A stretch of 57,599 nucleotides of DNA from JBDZUZ01 sp040255445 (GTDB lineage: Bacteria > Planctomycetota > Phycisphaerae > Phycisphaerales > UBA1924): the NCBI GenBank assembly GCA_040255445.1, contig JBDZUZ010000007.1, positions 1-57,599 on the forward strand, written 5' to 3'. Position 1 is the first letter of the stretch; the number at the start of each line of letters is the position of its first letter. Under the pieces are notes generated by a model. That model was not told the origin of the DNA. It made no database searches and saw only the letters and a program-made list of their open reading frames with translations. Below are positions 1 through 8,994 of this stretch, one piece after another. Both the position numbers and the translations under genes were made by a program.

Positions 1-186
1 GAACCGGATGATGGTATCGAGCACCTGCGCCCGTTCGGGGGTGTACTTGAGCCCCTCGGCCTTCAGGGCGCGGCGGAAGACCGCGCACAGCGGCTCGATG
101 ATCTCGAGTTCGGCAAGCTCGGATCTGGGGCTGGAACCCGCGGATCCGTTGCTCTGGCCCCGCGGCGGATTCGGCTGGAGCGGCAT
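1..186 (-). CDS. Fur-family transcriptional regulator, N-terminal part (cut by window edge)
   Basis: The minus strand opens at an ATG ending at 186 and stays open to base 1 (62 codons, no stop inside the window). Residues about 30-62 contain CAVFRRALKAEGLKYTPERA followed by QVLDTIIRF, the first winged-helix segment typical of ferric uptake regulator/PerR-type repressors (family: metal- or peroxide-responsive DNA-binding dimers). The metal-binding C-terminal half is outside the window, so Fur, Zur and PerR cannot be told apart. The gene is divergent from the membrane protein at 204 with only 17 bp between the start codons, and its ATG lies six bases after TAGGAT, so a leaderless mRNA is inferred. 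Confidence 0.75.
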   Translation of the reverse strand, partial: MPLQPNPPRGQSNGSAGSSPRSELAELEIIEPLCAVFRRALKAEGLKYTPERAQVLDTIIRF

Positions 187-191
187 CGCAC

Positions 192-198
192 TATCCTA
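192..198. promoter_or_regulatory. Shared symmetric -10 element of a divergent leaderless promoter
   Basis: On the plus strand TATCCT (192-197) ends six bases before the GTG at 204. On the minus strand TAGGAT (198-193) ends six bases before the ATG at 186. With a standard -10 to +1 spacing both predicted transcription starts fall on the first base of the start codon. No good -35 is visible on either side. Confidence 0.5.
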
Positions 199-203
199 CG
201 CCC

Positions 204-2480
204 GTGCGTCCCATGCCCTCGATCCAGCCCGAGACCGACAACGCCCCGACGGCACTGTCGTGGAAGCGGTTCTCCCTCGTCTTCGGTGTCCTGGTCCTCG
301 TGTTCATCGCGGTCTTCGCATCGTTCGGCGGGCTGCTCGAACCCCGGGAACGCATCGCAGCGGCGGTGGTCCGCATCACGACCTCCGGCCTCCCCGCCGC
401 GCTCTACCTGCTCGGCGCGATCGGCCTGGGCCGGCTCGGCGCGGCGTTCTGGCACAACGCGGCGGAGAAATTGCCGCTGCAGGCGGGCTTTGGCCTCGGG
501 ATCATGCTCTGGATCTCGCACCTGCTGGGCGTGATGGGCGTGTTCGCCGGCCCGCTGGGGCCGTGGGCAGCGCTGGCGCCGGTCGCGATCGGCTGCCTCA
601 TGCTCGCCGCGCAGGCCGGCGGAGCGTCCCGAGCTGCGCCGAAGCTTGCGGCCCCGCATCCGCTCTGGCTCGCGGCCGCAGCGCCCATCGCGCTGCTGCT
701 CGTCGCCGCGGGCAACCCGCCGGGCACGCTCTGGGCCAGCGAGGCCCGGGGCTACGACGTCCTCAGCTATCACGCGCAGCTGCCGCGTGAATGGCTCGCG
801 GGCGGGCTCTGGCCGCTCGATCACAACGTCTACTCGTACCTGCCGTCCTACGTCGAGGCCGGGTTCCTGCACCTGCTGGGCATGACCTTCGCAGCGCCCG
901 CCGCATCCGGCGAGACCGCGCCGGGCATCATCGCCGGCGACGGCTGGCGGCTCCTGAGTTTCAATTACCTTCACGCCGGGATCACCATCCTCGCCGCGTG
1001 GCTCGTTGGACGCGCTGCCGCACGGATCACCGCCACCCGCGAGGACGGCAACACAACCGGCCGCCGCCGCATCGCCGCCGCGGTCGCCGGCCTGCTCGTG
1101 CTCGCGACGCCCTGGACACTCGTCGTCGGCTCGCTCGCGTACAACGAGATGGCCGTCGTCGCCCTGCTCGCCGCGGCGATGATCGCCGCGTGGGAACGCG
1201 ATCTCCCGGCGTGGTACCGCGGCCTGCTCACCGGGCTGCTGATCGGCGCTGCCTGCGGCGCGAAACCGACCGCGATCTTCATGGCCGCGCCCGTTGCCGG
1301 CCTTCTGCTGCTTGGCGGGCTCGCGCCGCGGCAATGGGTCGCCGCCATCGGCGGCGGCTGCATCGCCGGCCTCGCGATGATCGGGCCGTGGCTCATCCGC
1401 AACGGCATCGCCAGCGGCAACCCCGTCTTCCCGCACGCGACGTCGCTCTTCGACGGCGGACACTGGTCGCCCGAGCAGATCGAACGCTACCTCGCGAACC
1501 ATCATTTCCAGGGCGGCCTCGCGGACCGCCTGCGGCTGATGTTCGTTGCCGAGTCATCCGACGCATCCAATGGCGGCGCCGAGATCTTCCGCCACCGCGG
1601 CCTGATGCACCCGCAGTGGGTCATCTTCTTCCCGGTCGTGCTCGTCGCGGCCGCGCTCTCGATCGCGCGATCGGTTGGGCGAAAGCCCGCGCTGCTGGTG
1701 AGTGGCGGGCTAGTCGTCCAGATCGCCGCGTGGCTCTTTCTCACGCACATCCAAAGCCGGTTCCTGCTCCCCTGCATCGCTCCCGGCGCTGTGCTCATCG
1801 GCATCGCCGCGGCGAGCGTGCGGCCGCCGGGCGTGGGCGTGATCGCGGCGGTGATCATCGCCGCGGTACAGCTGATGGCCTCGGTCCGCGGCTACGCCGC
1901 GCAGAACAACGGCTCGCCCAACGCGATGCTCGCCTTCGGCGCCGGCTTCATCACCGGCCTCCCGCTCCGCGAGGAGTACGCAGCGCTCCCGCCCGCCGAG
2001 CAGCGCGAGCGGATCGACCAGCTCAGCGTGCAGGCCTTCCTGAATCTGGTAGCGCCGCCGCACCTCGAGCTGCTGCTCGTCGGCGGCTCGCCCGAGCTCT
2101 ACCTCGTCCGCGATGCCGAGTACGCCCGCGTGTGGGATACCTCGCCGCTCGCCACCATCATCCGCGAATCGCCCGATCAGCCCGCGCAATGGACCCCCGC
2201 GCTCCGCGCCGCCGGCTACGACCTGATCCTCATCGATCTCGCGGACCTCACGCGACTCGAAGAGTCGGGCTTCCTCGATCCCGCGCTCTCGGTCGCCAAC
2301 ATCGAAGCGTGGATGACGCGGCACGCGCTGCTGATCAAGTCGTGGCCCGAGGCGGGCATCTATCTCCTCGCGCCGGTTGATCCGGCGGCCCGCAACGAGG
2401 AGGACCGGAACCCGCAAGACCAGAGCTCGCAGAACGGGAACGGGGAGGAGCGGCCCCCTCGCGCGGAGCCCAACCGGTGA
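204..2480 (+). CDS. Polytopic membrane protein, GT-C glycosyltransferase-like
   Basis: 758 residues with about a dozen hydrophobic segments, a soluble stretch carrying the motif GYDVLSYHAQLPREWLAGG near residue 180, and a C-terminal non-membrane domain from about residue 580. This resembles membrane glycosyltransferases of the GT-C fold (ArnT/PMT-like), which move sugars from polyprenyl-phosphate donors on the outer face of the membrane; substrate unknown. The GTG at 204 fits the leaderless promoter; an ATG at 213 in the same frame is the alternative. Its stop overlaps the GTG of the next gene by 4 bp, implying translational coupling. Family assignment rests on topology and is tentative. Confidence 0.55.
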   Translation: MRPMPSIQPETDNAPTALSWKRFSLVFGVLVLVFIAVFASFGGLLEPRERIAAAVVRITTSGLPAALYLLGAIGLGRLGAAFWHNAAEKLPLQAGFGLGIMLWISHLLGVMGVFAGPLGPWAALAPVAIGCLMLAAQAGGASRAAPKLAAPHPLWLAAAAPIALLLVAAGNPPGTLWASEARGYDVLSYHAQLPREWLAGGLWPLDHNVYSYLPSYVEAGFLHLLGMTFAAPAASGETAPGIIAGDGWRLLSFNYLHAGITILAAWLVGRAAARITATREDGNTTGRRRIAAAVAGLLVLATPWTLVVGSLAYNEMAVVALLAAAMIAAWERDLPAWYRGLLTGLLIGAACGAKPTAIFMAAPVAGLLLLGGLAPRQWVAAIGGGCIAGLAMIGPWLIRNGIASGNPVFPHATSLFDGGHWSPEQIERYLANHHFQGGLADRLRLMFVAESSDASNGGAEIFRHRGLMHPQWVIFFPVVLVAAALSIARSVGRKPALLVSGGLVVQIAAWLFLTHIQSRFLLPCIAPGAVLIGIAAASVRPPGVGVIAAVIIAAVQLMASVRGYAAQNNGSPNAMLAFGAGFITGLPLREEYAALPPAEQRERIDQLSVQAFLNLVAPPHLELLLVGGSPELYLVRDAEYARVWDTSPLATIIRESPDQPAQWTPALRAAGYDLILIDLADLTRLEESGFLDPALSVANIEAWMTRHALLIKSWPEAGIYLLAPVDPAARNEEDRNPQDQSSQNGNGEERPPRAEPNR

Positions 2481-3589
2481 ACCCCACGACCGCAGGCAGC
2501 GATGATGAGCCGGCAACCCCGCTCGCGCCGACGCGTTCCCGCCGCCGGATCGCCCTGCAACTCATCGCCTTTCTCGCCTGCATGGCCCTGCTCGGCTGGG
2601 CGGTCTCGACCGCCTTCTCCGGCGACAACCGCGAGGCCCTCGAACACCTGCAGTCCGCGCCGCGCTCGCTCATTCTCGGCGTGATCGGCCTTTCAGCGCT
2701 CAGCCTGCTCATCAACGGCTCGACGCTCTGGCTCACGCTTACGCCCGTTCGACGGCTGAAGCTCACCGACACGCTCGCGGCCAATTCGATCGCTGTCTTC
2801 CTCAACTACCTTCCCTTCAAGCTCAGCCTCGTCTCGCGCTTTCTGATCCACAACCGCCGCGATGCCATGCCGCTCCTGCAGATCGGCGCGTGGCTCGCCG
2901 CGTTCGCGGTGGTCGTCCTCGCGGGGCTCGCGCCGCCCGTCGCGGCGAGCATCGTGCACCCGCAGGTCGATGGCGTCTGGGTCGCGATCGTTGTCGGCGG
3001 GCTCATCGTCATGTTCGCCGGCGTCACGCTCGCCGCGCGGCTCTTCGCCGGCGAGAGCGGCCTGCAGCGCGTGCAGTCGATCGGCGGCATAGTGCCCGTG
3101 TCGCTCCTGCACCGGCTTCTGAAGTCGCGTGCCTTCGCGCAGCTGCACACGGGCTTTGCGATGCTCTCGAGCCCGGGTGTGCTCGCGGTGCTCCTCGTGC
3201 TGCGTGTCGCCGATCTGCTGGTGCAGGCGGCTCGCTTCGAACTCGCCGCCCGCGCAGTCGGCGGCGAGCTGGGCTGGGACCAGGCCCTCCTCGCTGCTTC
3301 GGCCTACTTCATGATCGGCATCCTCAGCCCGGCCGGCGTGCTGGGCGCCCGCGAGACCGGCACCGCCGGCGTCGCAGCGCTGCTCACCATCCCCGCGCTC
3401 ACCAGCGACGCCTTCGTCCTCGCCACGCTCGTCGTCACCGGCGCCGAGCTGGTCATCAACCTCGTCGCCGCCGCGGCGAGCATCGCCTGGCTCCGGCCCG
3501 ACCGCCTGCTGCGGGGCGGATCACGCGGCACGCAGCCCGCCCCCGCCGCGAACACCGCTCCAACCCCGCCGCCTGAGCGATCAGCCTGA
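2477..3589 (+). CDS. Polytopic membrane protein, lysylphosphatidylglycerol synthase/UPF0104-like
   Basis: 370 residues with about eight hydrophobic segments, among them LIAFLACMALLGWAV near the N-terminus, and a Pro/Ala-rich C-terminal tail. The pattern, including the segment AYFMIGILSPAGVLGARETG near residue 275, is like the membrane domain of flippase/LPG-synthase TM proteins (UPF0104-type). It starts at GTG 2477 inside the stop of the preceding gene (GTGA overlap), so the two are probably coexpressed and may act together in export or modification of a lipid-linked sugar; that link is inference. The last codons run into a short direct repeat described separately. Confidence 0.5.
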   Translation: MNPTTAGSDDEPATPLAPTRSRRRIALQLIAFLACMALLGWAVSTAFSGDNREALEHLQSAPRSLILGVIGLSALSLLINGSTLWLTLTPVRRLKLTDTLAANSIAVFLNYLPFKLSLVSRFLIHNRRDAMPLLQIGAWLAAFAVVVLAGLAPPVAASIVHPQVDGVWVAIVVGGLIVMFAGVTLAARLFAGESGLQRVQSIGGIVPVSLLHRLLKSRAFAQLHTGFAMLSSPGVLAVLLVLRVADLLVQAARFELAARAVGGELGWDQALLAASAYFMIGILSPAGVLGARETGTAGVAALLTIPALTSDAFVLATLVVTGAELVINLVAAAASIAWLRPDRLLRGGSRGTQPAPAANTAPTPPPERSA

Positions 3590-3624
3590 CCGATCGTCCG
3601 CCTGACCGATCGGCCTGACCGCGT
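3571..3624. repeat. Degenerate direct repeat GCCTGACCGATCG before nadE
   Basis: Four consecutive units, GCCTGAGCGATCA, GCCTGACCGATCG, GCCTGACCGATCG and GCCTGACCG, begin at 3571, 3584, 3600 and 3613 (spacing 13, 16 and 13 bp). They cover the last codons of the upstream gene and the gap up to the nadE start. One more copy, GCCTGACCGATCG, lies near 40255 beside an unrelated gene. Confidence 0.6.
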
Positions 3625-3637
3625 ACCATCCCGCCAC

Positions 3638-5401
3638 ATGCGGATCGCACTCGCGCAGATCAACCCCACCGTCGGCGATATCGACGCCAACGCCGCGAAG
3701 ATCGCCGAGTACCTCGGCCGCGCCCGCGATGCCGGCGCCGACTTGGTCGCCTTCCCCGAGCTCTGCCTCTGCGGCTACCCGCCCAAGGACCTCGTGCTCC
3801 AGGAAGGGTTCGTCCGCGCCTGCATGGCCGCGGCGAAACGCATCGGCGAAACCCACACCGCCGGCCTCACCGCCGTTTTCGGCCTGCCACTGCCCATCGA
3901 CGGCGAGAACCCCGCCCGCGGCATCGCCAACGCGCTGGTCGTCTACCGCGACAACGCGTACATCGATTACTACGACAAGCGCCTGCTCCCCACCTACGAC
4001 GTGTTTGACGAGGACCGCTACTTCCGCCCCGGCGACCGCGCGGTCGTCATCGATGTCCCGCAGCGCGAGGACCACGGCGGCACGGTCCGTGTCGGCCTCG
4101 CCATCTGCGAAGACCTCTGGAAGGGCGAGGATGCCGGTTTCAGTTCGCACTACCAGGACGCCGCGGATCCCATCGCCGCGCTCGCCGCGGAGAAGGCCAG
4201 GGTCCTGCTCGCGCCTTCTGCGAGCCCTTTCGTGGTCGGCAAGGGCCGCCGCCACCGCGACATCCTCATCTCGCACGCGAAGCGGCACGGCCTCTTCGTC
4301 GCCAGCGTGAATCAGGTCGGCGGCAACGATGAACTCATCTTCGATGGCCACGCCGCGGTCTTCGCGCCCGATGGCTCGCTGCTGGGCGCGGGGCCTGGGT
4401 TCGAGGAATCGCTGCTGGTCGTCGACCTGCCGATCGGCGGCGATGGGAAGCCCGCGGCGAAGAAGACGGCCGCGGTCGAAGACCCGCGCATCGATGCCAG
4501 CGCCGAGCAACTCGTCTTCCGCGCTCTCACGCTCGGCGTCCGCGACTATCTCCGCAAGACCGGATTCAAGAACGCCATCATCGGCCTCTCGGGCGGCATC
4601 GACTCAGCCCTGACCGCCGTCGTCGCCGTCGCCGCGCTGGGGAAGGACAATGTCCGCGGTATCTCGATGCCCAGCGCGTACTCCTCCGAACACTCCAAGT
4701 CCGATGCGTTCGACCTCGCCGAACGCCTAGGCATTTCCTGCGATTCGATCCCGATCGCGATGCCCGTCGACGGCTTCCGCGCTGTACTCGACCCCGCCTT
4801 CGCCCGCGCCGGTCTCTCCACGCTCGGCGAACTCCTCCCCGACCTCACCGAAGAGAACCTCCAGTCCCGCGCCCGCGGCACGATCCTGATGGCGATCTCG
4901 AACCGCACCGGCGCGATCGTGCTCACCACCGGCAACAAGAGCGAACTCGCCGTCGGTTACTGCACGCTCTACGGCGATATGAACGGCGGCCTCGCCGTCC
5001 TCAGCGATGTCACCAAGCAGATGGTCTACCGGGTCTCCCGCTGGGTGAACGAGCACCACGCCGCGTGCGGCTTCGATCGCCCGCCGATCCCCGAGGGCTC
5101 GATCACCAAGCCGCCCAGCGCCGAGCTCCGCCCCGACCAGACCGATCAGGATTCGCTCCCGCCTTACGACATCCTCGACGAGATCATCGAGCGGTATGTC
5201 GAGGGCCGGCAGTCCGCCGCGGCGATCCTCAAGGCCGGCGAGGGCCGAGCGGGGTTCGATGAAGAGACCGTCCGCCGCATCCTCCGCCTGATCGACCTTT
5301 CCGAGTACAAGCGCAAGCAGGCAGCCATTGGCCTCAAGGTCACTTCGGTCGCCTTCGGCTCGGGCCGCCGCTGGCCGATCGCCCAGCGCTGGAAACCCTG
5401 A
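3638..5401 (+). CDS. nadE: Glutamine-dependent NAD+ synthetase
   Basis: 587 residues, the usual size for the two-domain enzyme that amidates deamido-NAD+ to NAD+ using glutamine and ATP in the cytoplasm. The N-terminal nitrilase-type glutaminase domain (about 1-270) shows the Glu of FPELCLCGYPPKD near residue 42, the Lys of YDKRLLPTYDVF near 114 and the Cys of AICEDLW near 158. The C-terminal synthetase domain shows the ATP P-loop GLSGGIDSALTAV near 315 and KSELAVGYCT near 430. The ATG at 3638 lies nine bases after TACCAT (3624-3629), so the leader is at most two bases long. The direct repeat just upstream could be regulatory. Confidence 0.95.
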   Translation: MRIALAQINPTVGDIDANAAKIAEYLGRARDAGADLVAFPELCLCGYPPKDLVLQEGFVRACMAAAKRIGETHTAGLTAVFGLPLPIDGENPARGIANALVVYRDNAYIDYYDKRLLPTYDVFDEDRYFRPGDRAVVIDVPQREDHGGTVRVGLAICEDLWKGEDAGFSSHYQDAADPIAALAAEKARVLLAPSASPFVVGKGRRHRDILISHAKRHGLFVASVNQVGGNDELIFDGHAAVFAPDGSLLGAGPGFEESLLVVDLPIGGDGKPAAKKTAAVEDPRIDASAEQLVFRALTLGVRDYLRKTGFKNAIIGLSGGIDSALTAVVAVAALGKDNVRGISMPSAYSSEHSKSDAFDLAERLGISCDSIPIAMPVDGFRAVLDPAFARAGLSTLGELLPDLTEENLQSRARGTILMAISNRTGAIVLTTGNKSELAVGYCTLYGDMNGGLAVLSDVTKQMVYRVSRWVNEHHAACGFDRPPIPEGSITKPPSAELRPDQTDQDSLPPYDILDEIIERYVEGRQSAAAILKAGEGRAGFDEETVRRILRLIDLSEYKRKQAAIGLKVTSVAFGSGRRWPIAQRWKP

Positions 5402-5587
5402 ACGGCCCGAAGGGCCACGGCTCTACGTCCCACGGCATCTGTGCCACGGCTCCGAGCGCGAGCGAGCAGCCGTGCGTTGGGCGCACGAACCCGGCAGAAC
5501 CGCGACGATCGGCCCCGGGCCCGCCCCCCCGGTTTCATGGAACAATTCCGCCCCTCGGATGTAGACTCCTTCCAGAGGAGGCCTCCC

Positions 5588-6874
5588 ATGCTGTCCACGT
5601 TCATCACCCAGTCCATCGCCATCATCGCCCCGCTCGCCCTCGCCGCCGCGGCGGCCATGGCCGAACCGCCCGCGATCTTCGTCGACCTCACCGTCGATCA
5701 GGCCGCGAAGAAGGCGCAGCAGGAGAACCGGCTGGTGCTCGTCGACGCCACGGCCGAGTGGTGCGGGCCGTGCAAGATGATGGACCGGACAACCTGGGTC
5801 GATGACAAGGTCGTCGAGTGGATCAACGCCAACGCCATCGCCGTGCAGTTCGACGTCGATCACGAAGAAGATACCGCGAAGCGTTTCCAGATCCGCGCCA
5901 TGCCGACCGTGATCGTGCTCAAGGACGGCAAGGAGTTCGACCGCAAGGTCGGATACATGGACGGCCCCAAGCTCATCGACTGGCTCGACCAGGTCAAGGC
6001 CGGCAAGAGCTCGCTCGATGTCCTTCGCGAGAAGGCGGGCAACCGCATGGACGAGGACGGTAACGTCGATGTCCGCGAACGCTACGACATGGCCGGCGAG
6101 TTCCTCAACGCCAACGCCTACGAGGAAGCGCTCGACGAGTACCTGTGGCTCTGGGACAACATGGTCGAGTTTGAGCCGGCCATGGGCGGTGTCCGCGGCA
6201 GCTTCATGGCCGGAGATATGGAGCGGCTCGCCGCCTCGCACGCGCCCGCGAAGCAGAAGTTCACGCAGCTCCGCGACGACCTCGCCGCGAAGCTGCGCTC
6301 CGGCGATGGCGGATTCGAGGCGCTCGACGACTGGATTGTCCTCAACGAGGTCATCGGCGATTCCGATGCGACGCTCGCCTGGATCGACCGCATCAAGGAC
6401 CGGCCGGATGCGCACAAGACATTCAAGCGTACCTGGTTCCGCATCGACAACCTGCTGGTGGATGCGAAGCGATACGAGCTGTACGGCACGATCGTCCCCG
6501 ATCCGGTCCGCACAGCCCGTCGCGACCTGGCCATGCTCAACGACCGTTTCCTCCCGCCGAGCATGGACGAGGACCAGCGGCGCCAGTTCACGGAGATGCA
6601 GAACCAGCGTGCGACCGACGAGATCGCCACGCTGCATGCATCGCTTCTGCTTGCGAACCGCGAGCAGGAAGCCACCGAGGTCGCCGATGAACTCTTCGCC
6701 AAGCTCCCCGGCTGCGATGCCCGCATCGCCCTCGCCAACAAGGCGATGGACCTGGGCGTCGTGACCAAGCGGCATCTGGCCTGGCTCGATGAGTGCCCCG
6801 CGAAGCAGGACATCAACGAACTCCGCGACCGGATCGAGAAGCGCCTGATGGAGCAGAAGAAGGGCGGCCGCTGA
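5588..6874 (+). CDS. Exported thioredoxin-fold protein with intact WCGPC site
   Basis: 428 residues. The chosen ATG (5588) follows GAGGAGG with a six-base gap and gives a clean signal peptide (about 1-25, ending AAAAAMAEPP). A thioredoxin domain (about 30-140) has ATAEWCGPCKMMDRTTW near residue 55 and the cis-Pro segment RAMPTVIVLKDGKEF. The remaining ~290 residues are helical, repeat-like and unrecognised. The role is probably periplasmic thiol-disulfide chemistry; the partner is unknown. A TAGACT hexamer at 5563 is a plausible -10. The next gene is a paralogue in the same orientation, similar along its whole length. Confidence 0.75.
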   Translation: MLSTFITQSIAIIAPLALAAAAAMAEPPAIFVDLTVDQAAKKAQQENRLVLVDATAEWCGPCKMMDRTTWVDDKVVEWINANAIAVQFDVDHEEDTAKRFQIRAMPTVIVLKDGKEFDRKVGYMDGPKLIDWLDQVKAGKSSLDVLREKAGNRMDEDGNVDVRERYDMAGEFLNANAYEEALDEYLWLWDNMVEFEPAMGGVRGSFMAGDMERLAASHAPAKQKFTQLRDDLAAKLRSGDGGFEALDDWIVLNEVIGDSDATLAWIDRIKDRPDAHKTFKRTWFRIDNLLVDAKRYELYGTIVPDPVRTARRDLAMLNDRFLPPSMDEDQRRQFTEMQNQRATDEIATLHASLLLANREQEATEVADELFAKLPGCDARIALANKAMDLGVVTKRHLAWLDECPAKQDINELRDRIEKRLMEQKKGGR

Positions 6875-6947
6875 GCCGCGGCACACACTCCGCGTCCGGC
6901 CATCGCGCCTCCGCGGCCGGACTCTGCCAGAACAAGGAGAGGACGCT

Positions 6948-8261
6948 GTGCGGATTGATCGGCACTCTCACACCCGGCAGTGCACGCGCGCAGTCGCACG
7001 CGTCCTGATCTGTCTTAGCGCGCTGCTGTCGCCCGCGGTGGCCGGGGCGCAGGCGTTGACCCCGCCGGTCTTCAGCGCTGCGTCGATCCCCGAGGCAAAG
7101 ACCAAAGCCGCTGTCGACGGCCGGTTCGTCATCATCGATGGCACCGCGCCTTGGTGCGATGCGGACGGGCGGATGGACACGATCATCTGGCGCGACCCCG
7201 CCATCGTCGCGTGGATCAACGACCACGCGGTCGCGGTGCGTGTCGACGTCGAGCGGCAGCCGGATGTGGCGATGACCTACAACATCCGAGCGCTGCCCAC
7301 CGTGATCATCCTGAAGGACGGCAAGGAGTTCGACCGCAAGACCGGCTACCCCGAACCGCTCATGATGATCGACTGGCTCGAGGGTGTCGAGAATGGCCGC
7401 ACATTCGAACAGGTCGTGCGCGACCGCGCGGGGCCCCGCGCGGACCACGATGGCAATGTCGACGTCCAGTTCCGCTACCAGATCGCCCGCGAACTGCTCG
7501 ATGCCGAAGCCTGGGACGCCGCATCCGACGAGTACCGCTGGCTGTGGGACAACATGCAGTTCCACGAGCCAGAGCACGTCGAGGCCCGCCTGGTCCCGAT
7601 GGTGAGGGATCTCAAGAGCCTCTTCGAGAACCACCCGCCCGCCGCGGATCGTTTCCGCCACCTCCGCGACACGATGGGCGAAACCCTCGCCGCCGGCCGC
7701 GGCTCGTTCCAGACGCTCGACCGCTGGCTGATTCTCAACGAAGCCCTCGGCGACAAAGCCAGCACGCTCGAATGGATCGACCGCATCAAGGTCCGGCCGG
7801 GGAACAGGGCGACGATCCGCCGCGTGTGGACCCGGATCGACCGGCTTCTCCGGCAGGAGAAACGATTCGCCGACTACGGGCTGCTCATCCCCTCACCAGT
7901 CTCCGAGGCGCGGCAACGCCTCCATATCTGGAAGGCCGTCGTTGCATCCCCGGCACGCGATGAGGTGCCCGCCGAGCACCGGCGCCAGATGGAGCAGCAG
8001 TACCGCACCAATGTGATCAACGAACTCGCCGAGCTGCACGCGTCGCTGCTGCTCGCCCGCCGCGAGGATGAGGCCGTACGCGTTGCGGAGGACCTTTTCG
8101 CGGCGATGCCCGGGTGCGAAGCGCCGCTCGGCATCGGTCAAAAGGCGCTCGGCATGGGTGTCGCGAGCCGACGTCACCTGCAGTGGCTGGACCAGTGCCC
8201 CGAGCAGTGGCGCACCGACGACCTGCGTGCCCGGATTGAGAAGCACCTCGCGCCGGAGTAG
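6948..8261 (+). CDS. Paralogue of the preceding thioredoxin-fold protein with degenerate active site
   Basis: 437 residues, starting at GTG 6948 after AAGGAG with an eight-base gap. An N-terminal basic stretch and hydrophobic segment form a signal peptide ending near AGAQA. The thioredoxin domain keeps RALPTVIILKDGKEFDRKTG, but the redox motif reads APWCDADGRMD, so only the first Cys of C-x-x-C is left and disulfide exchange by the usual mechanism is not possible. The C-terminal region matches the neighbour closely (for example DEYRWLWDNM against DEYLWLWDNM, and LNEALGDK against LNEVIGDS). It is a tandem duplicate that may have become a binding or structural protein. Confidence 0.75.
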   Translation: MRIDRHSHTRQCTRAVARVLICLSALLSPAVAGAQALTPPVFSAASIPEAKTKAAVDGRFVIIDGTAPWCDADGRMDTIIWRDPAIVAWINDHAVAVRVDVERQPDVAMTYNIRALPTVIILKDGKEFDRKTGYPEPLMMIDWLEGVENGRTFEQVVRDRAGPRADHDGNVDVQFRYQIARELLDAEAWDAASDEYRWLWDNMQFHEPEHVEARLVPMVRDLKSLFENHPPAADRFRHLRDTMGETLAAGRGSFQTLDRWLILNEALGDKASTLEWIDRIKVRPGNRATIRRVWTRIDRLLRQEKRFADYGLLIPSPVSEARQRLHIWKAVVASPARDEVPAEHRRQMEQQYRTNVINELAELHASLLLARREDEAVRVAEDLFAAMPGCEAPLGIGQKALGMGVASRRHLQWLDQCPEQWRTDDLRARIEKHLAPE

Positions 8262-8322
8262 CGGTGTTTGCAGCGCGGACAGCGCGACACACGCCTCGCA
8301 ACTTCAATCGCCGCGCCAGGCC

Positions 8323-8913
8323 TCACGGCTTCTTCTTCGGCCCCGTGATCGCCGCGATCGCGAAGCCCGCCAGCGACCAGCCGACCGTCACATCAGCCGC
8401 CCTGTGGATCGCCCAGTCCGTCGGCTGGTAGAAGTAGTTCCAGTGCGTCGCGATCACCGCAGCGCTCGCGAACAGCGGCAGGAACACCGTCACCGCCCAC
8501 CGCGAGAGCAGCCCCAGCTTCGCCGAACTGCAGATCCTTGCGATGCACGCCATGAAGAACGCGCCCGCCGCGGCGATCCCCAGGCCCCGTGCGAACACCA
8601 TCGGGTCCATCGGCTCCATGCCGTCGCGCTGGATCAAGATCATCGCCACCGGCCCGGCGCGGTGCCGCGCGGCCCACGCTTCCTGATCCGCCTCGCTCAC
8701 CTTGCCGCCCGGGTTCGCCGGGTCGTGCGGCGGCATCGGCAGGAAATAGACACCACTCCGCGGCAGATCCTCCTTCAATCGCTCCGCGATCTGGTCGCCC
8801 TTGGGCGCCGTGCGGATCACATTCCAGTGCCAGTCCAGCACCGTCCAAGATACCGCGCCCCACGCGAACACGATGATCGCGCCGACGATCGTCGCGAGAA
8901 GTACCCGTCCCAT
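8323..8913 (-). CDS. Membrane protein of unknown function
   Basis: 196 residues from the ATG at 8913, preceded by AAAGGGG. It has an N-terminal hydrophobic helix (VLLATIVGAIIVFAWGAVSW), a ~85-residue extracytoplasmic or loop domain containing SGVYFLPMPPHDPANPGGKV, and three further hydrophobic helices in the C-terminal half. It is convergent with the gene ending at 8261, 61 bp away. No family was recognised; the pattern suggests a conserved small integral membrane protein. Confidence 0.6.
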   Translation of the reverse strand: MGRVLLATIVGAIIVFAWGAVSWTVLDWHWNVIRTAPKGDQIAERLKEDLPRSGVYFLPMPPHDPANPGGKVSEADQEAWAARHRAGPVAMILIQRDGMEPMDPMVFARGLGIAAAGAFFMACIARICSSAKLGLLSRWAVTVFLPLFASAAVIATHWNYFYQPTDWAIHRAADVTVGWSLAGFAIAAITGPKKKP

Positions 8914-8994
8914 CAGGATGCCCCTTTCATTCCGGAGCGGAGAGCACACGCCCGTCCCACGAACCAGCCGCCAAGGCCGCGGCTCCGTTCCAGT

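Noticed and set aside
63..1505. 480-codon minus-strand frame opposite the GT-C-like gene
   Set aside because: Its C-terminal end overlaps the start region of the better supported Fur-type gene in another frame, and its sequence is low-complexity Arg/Glu/Gly-rich.
5402..5587. Hairpin CACGGCT/AGCCGTG after nadE as a terminator
   Set aside because: No T-run follows, so it may be just GC-rich symmetry.
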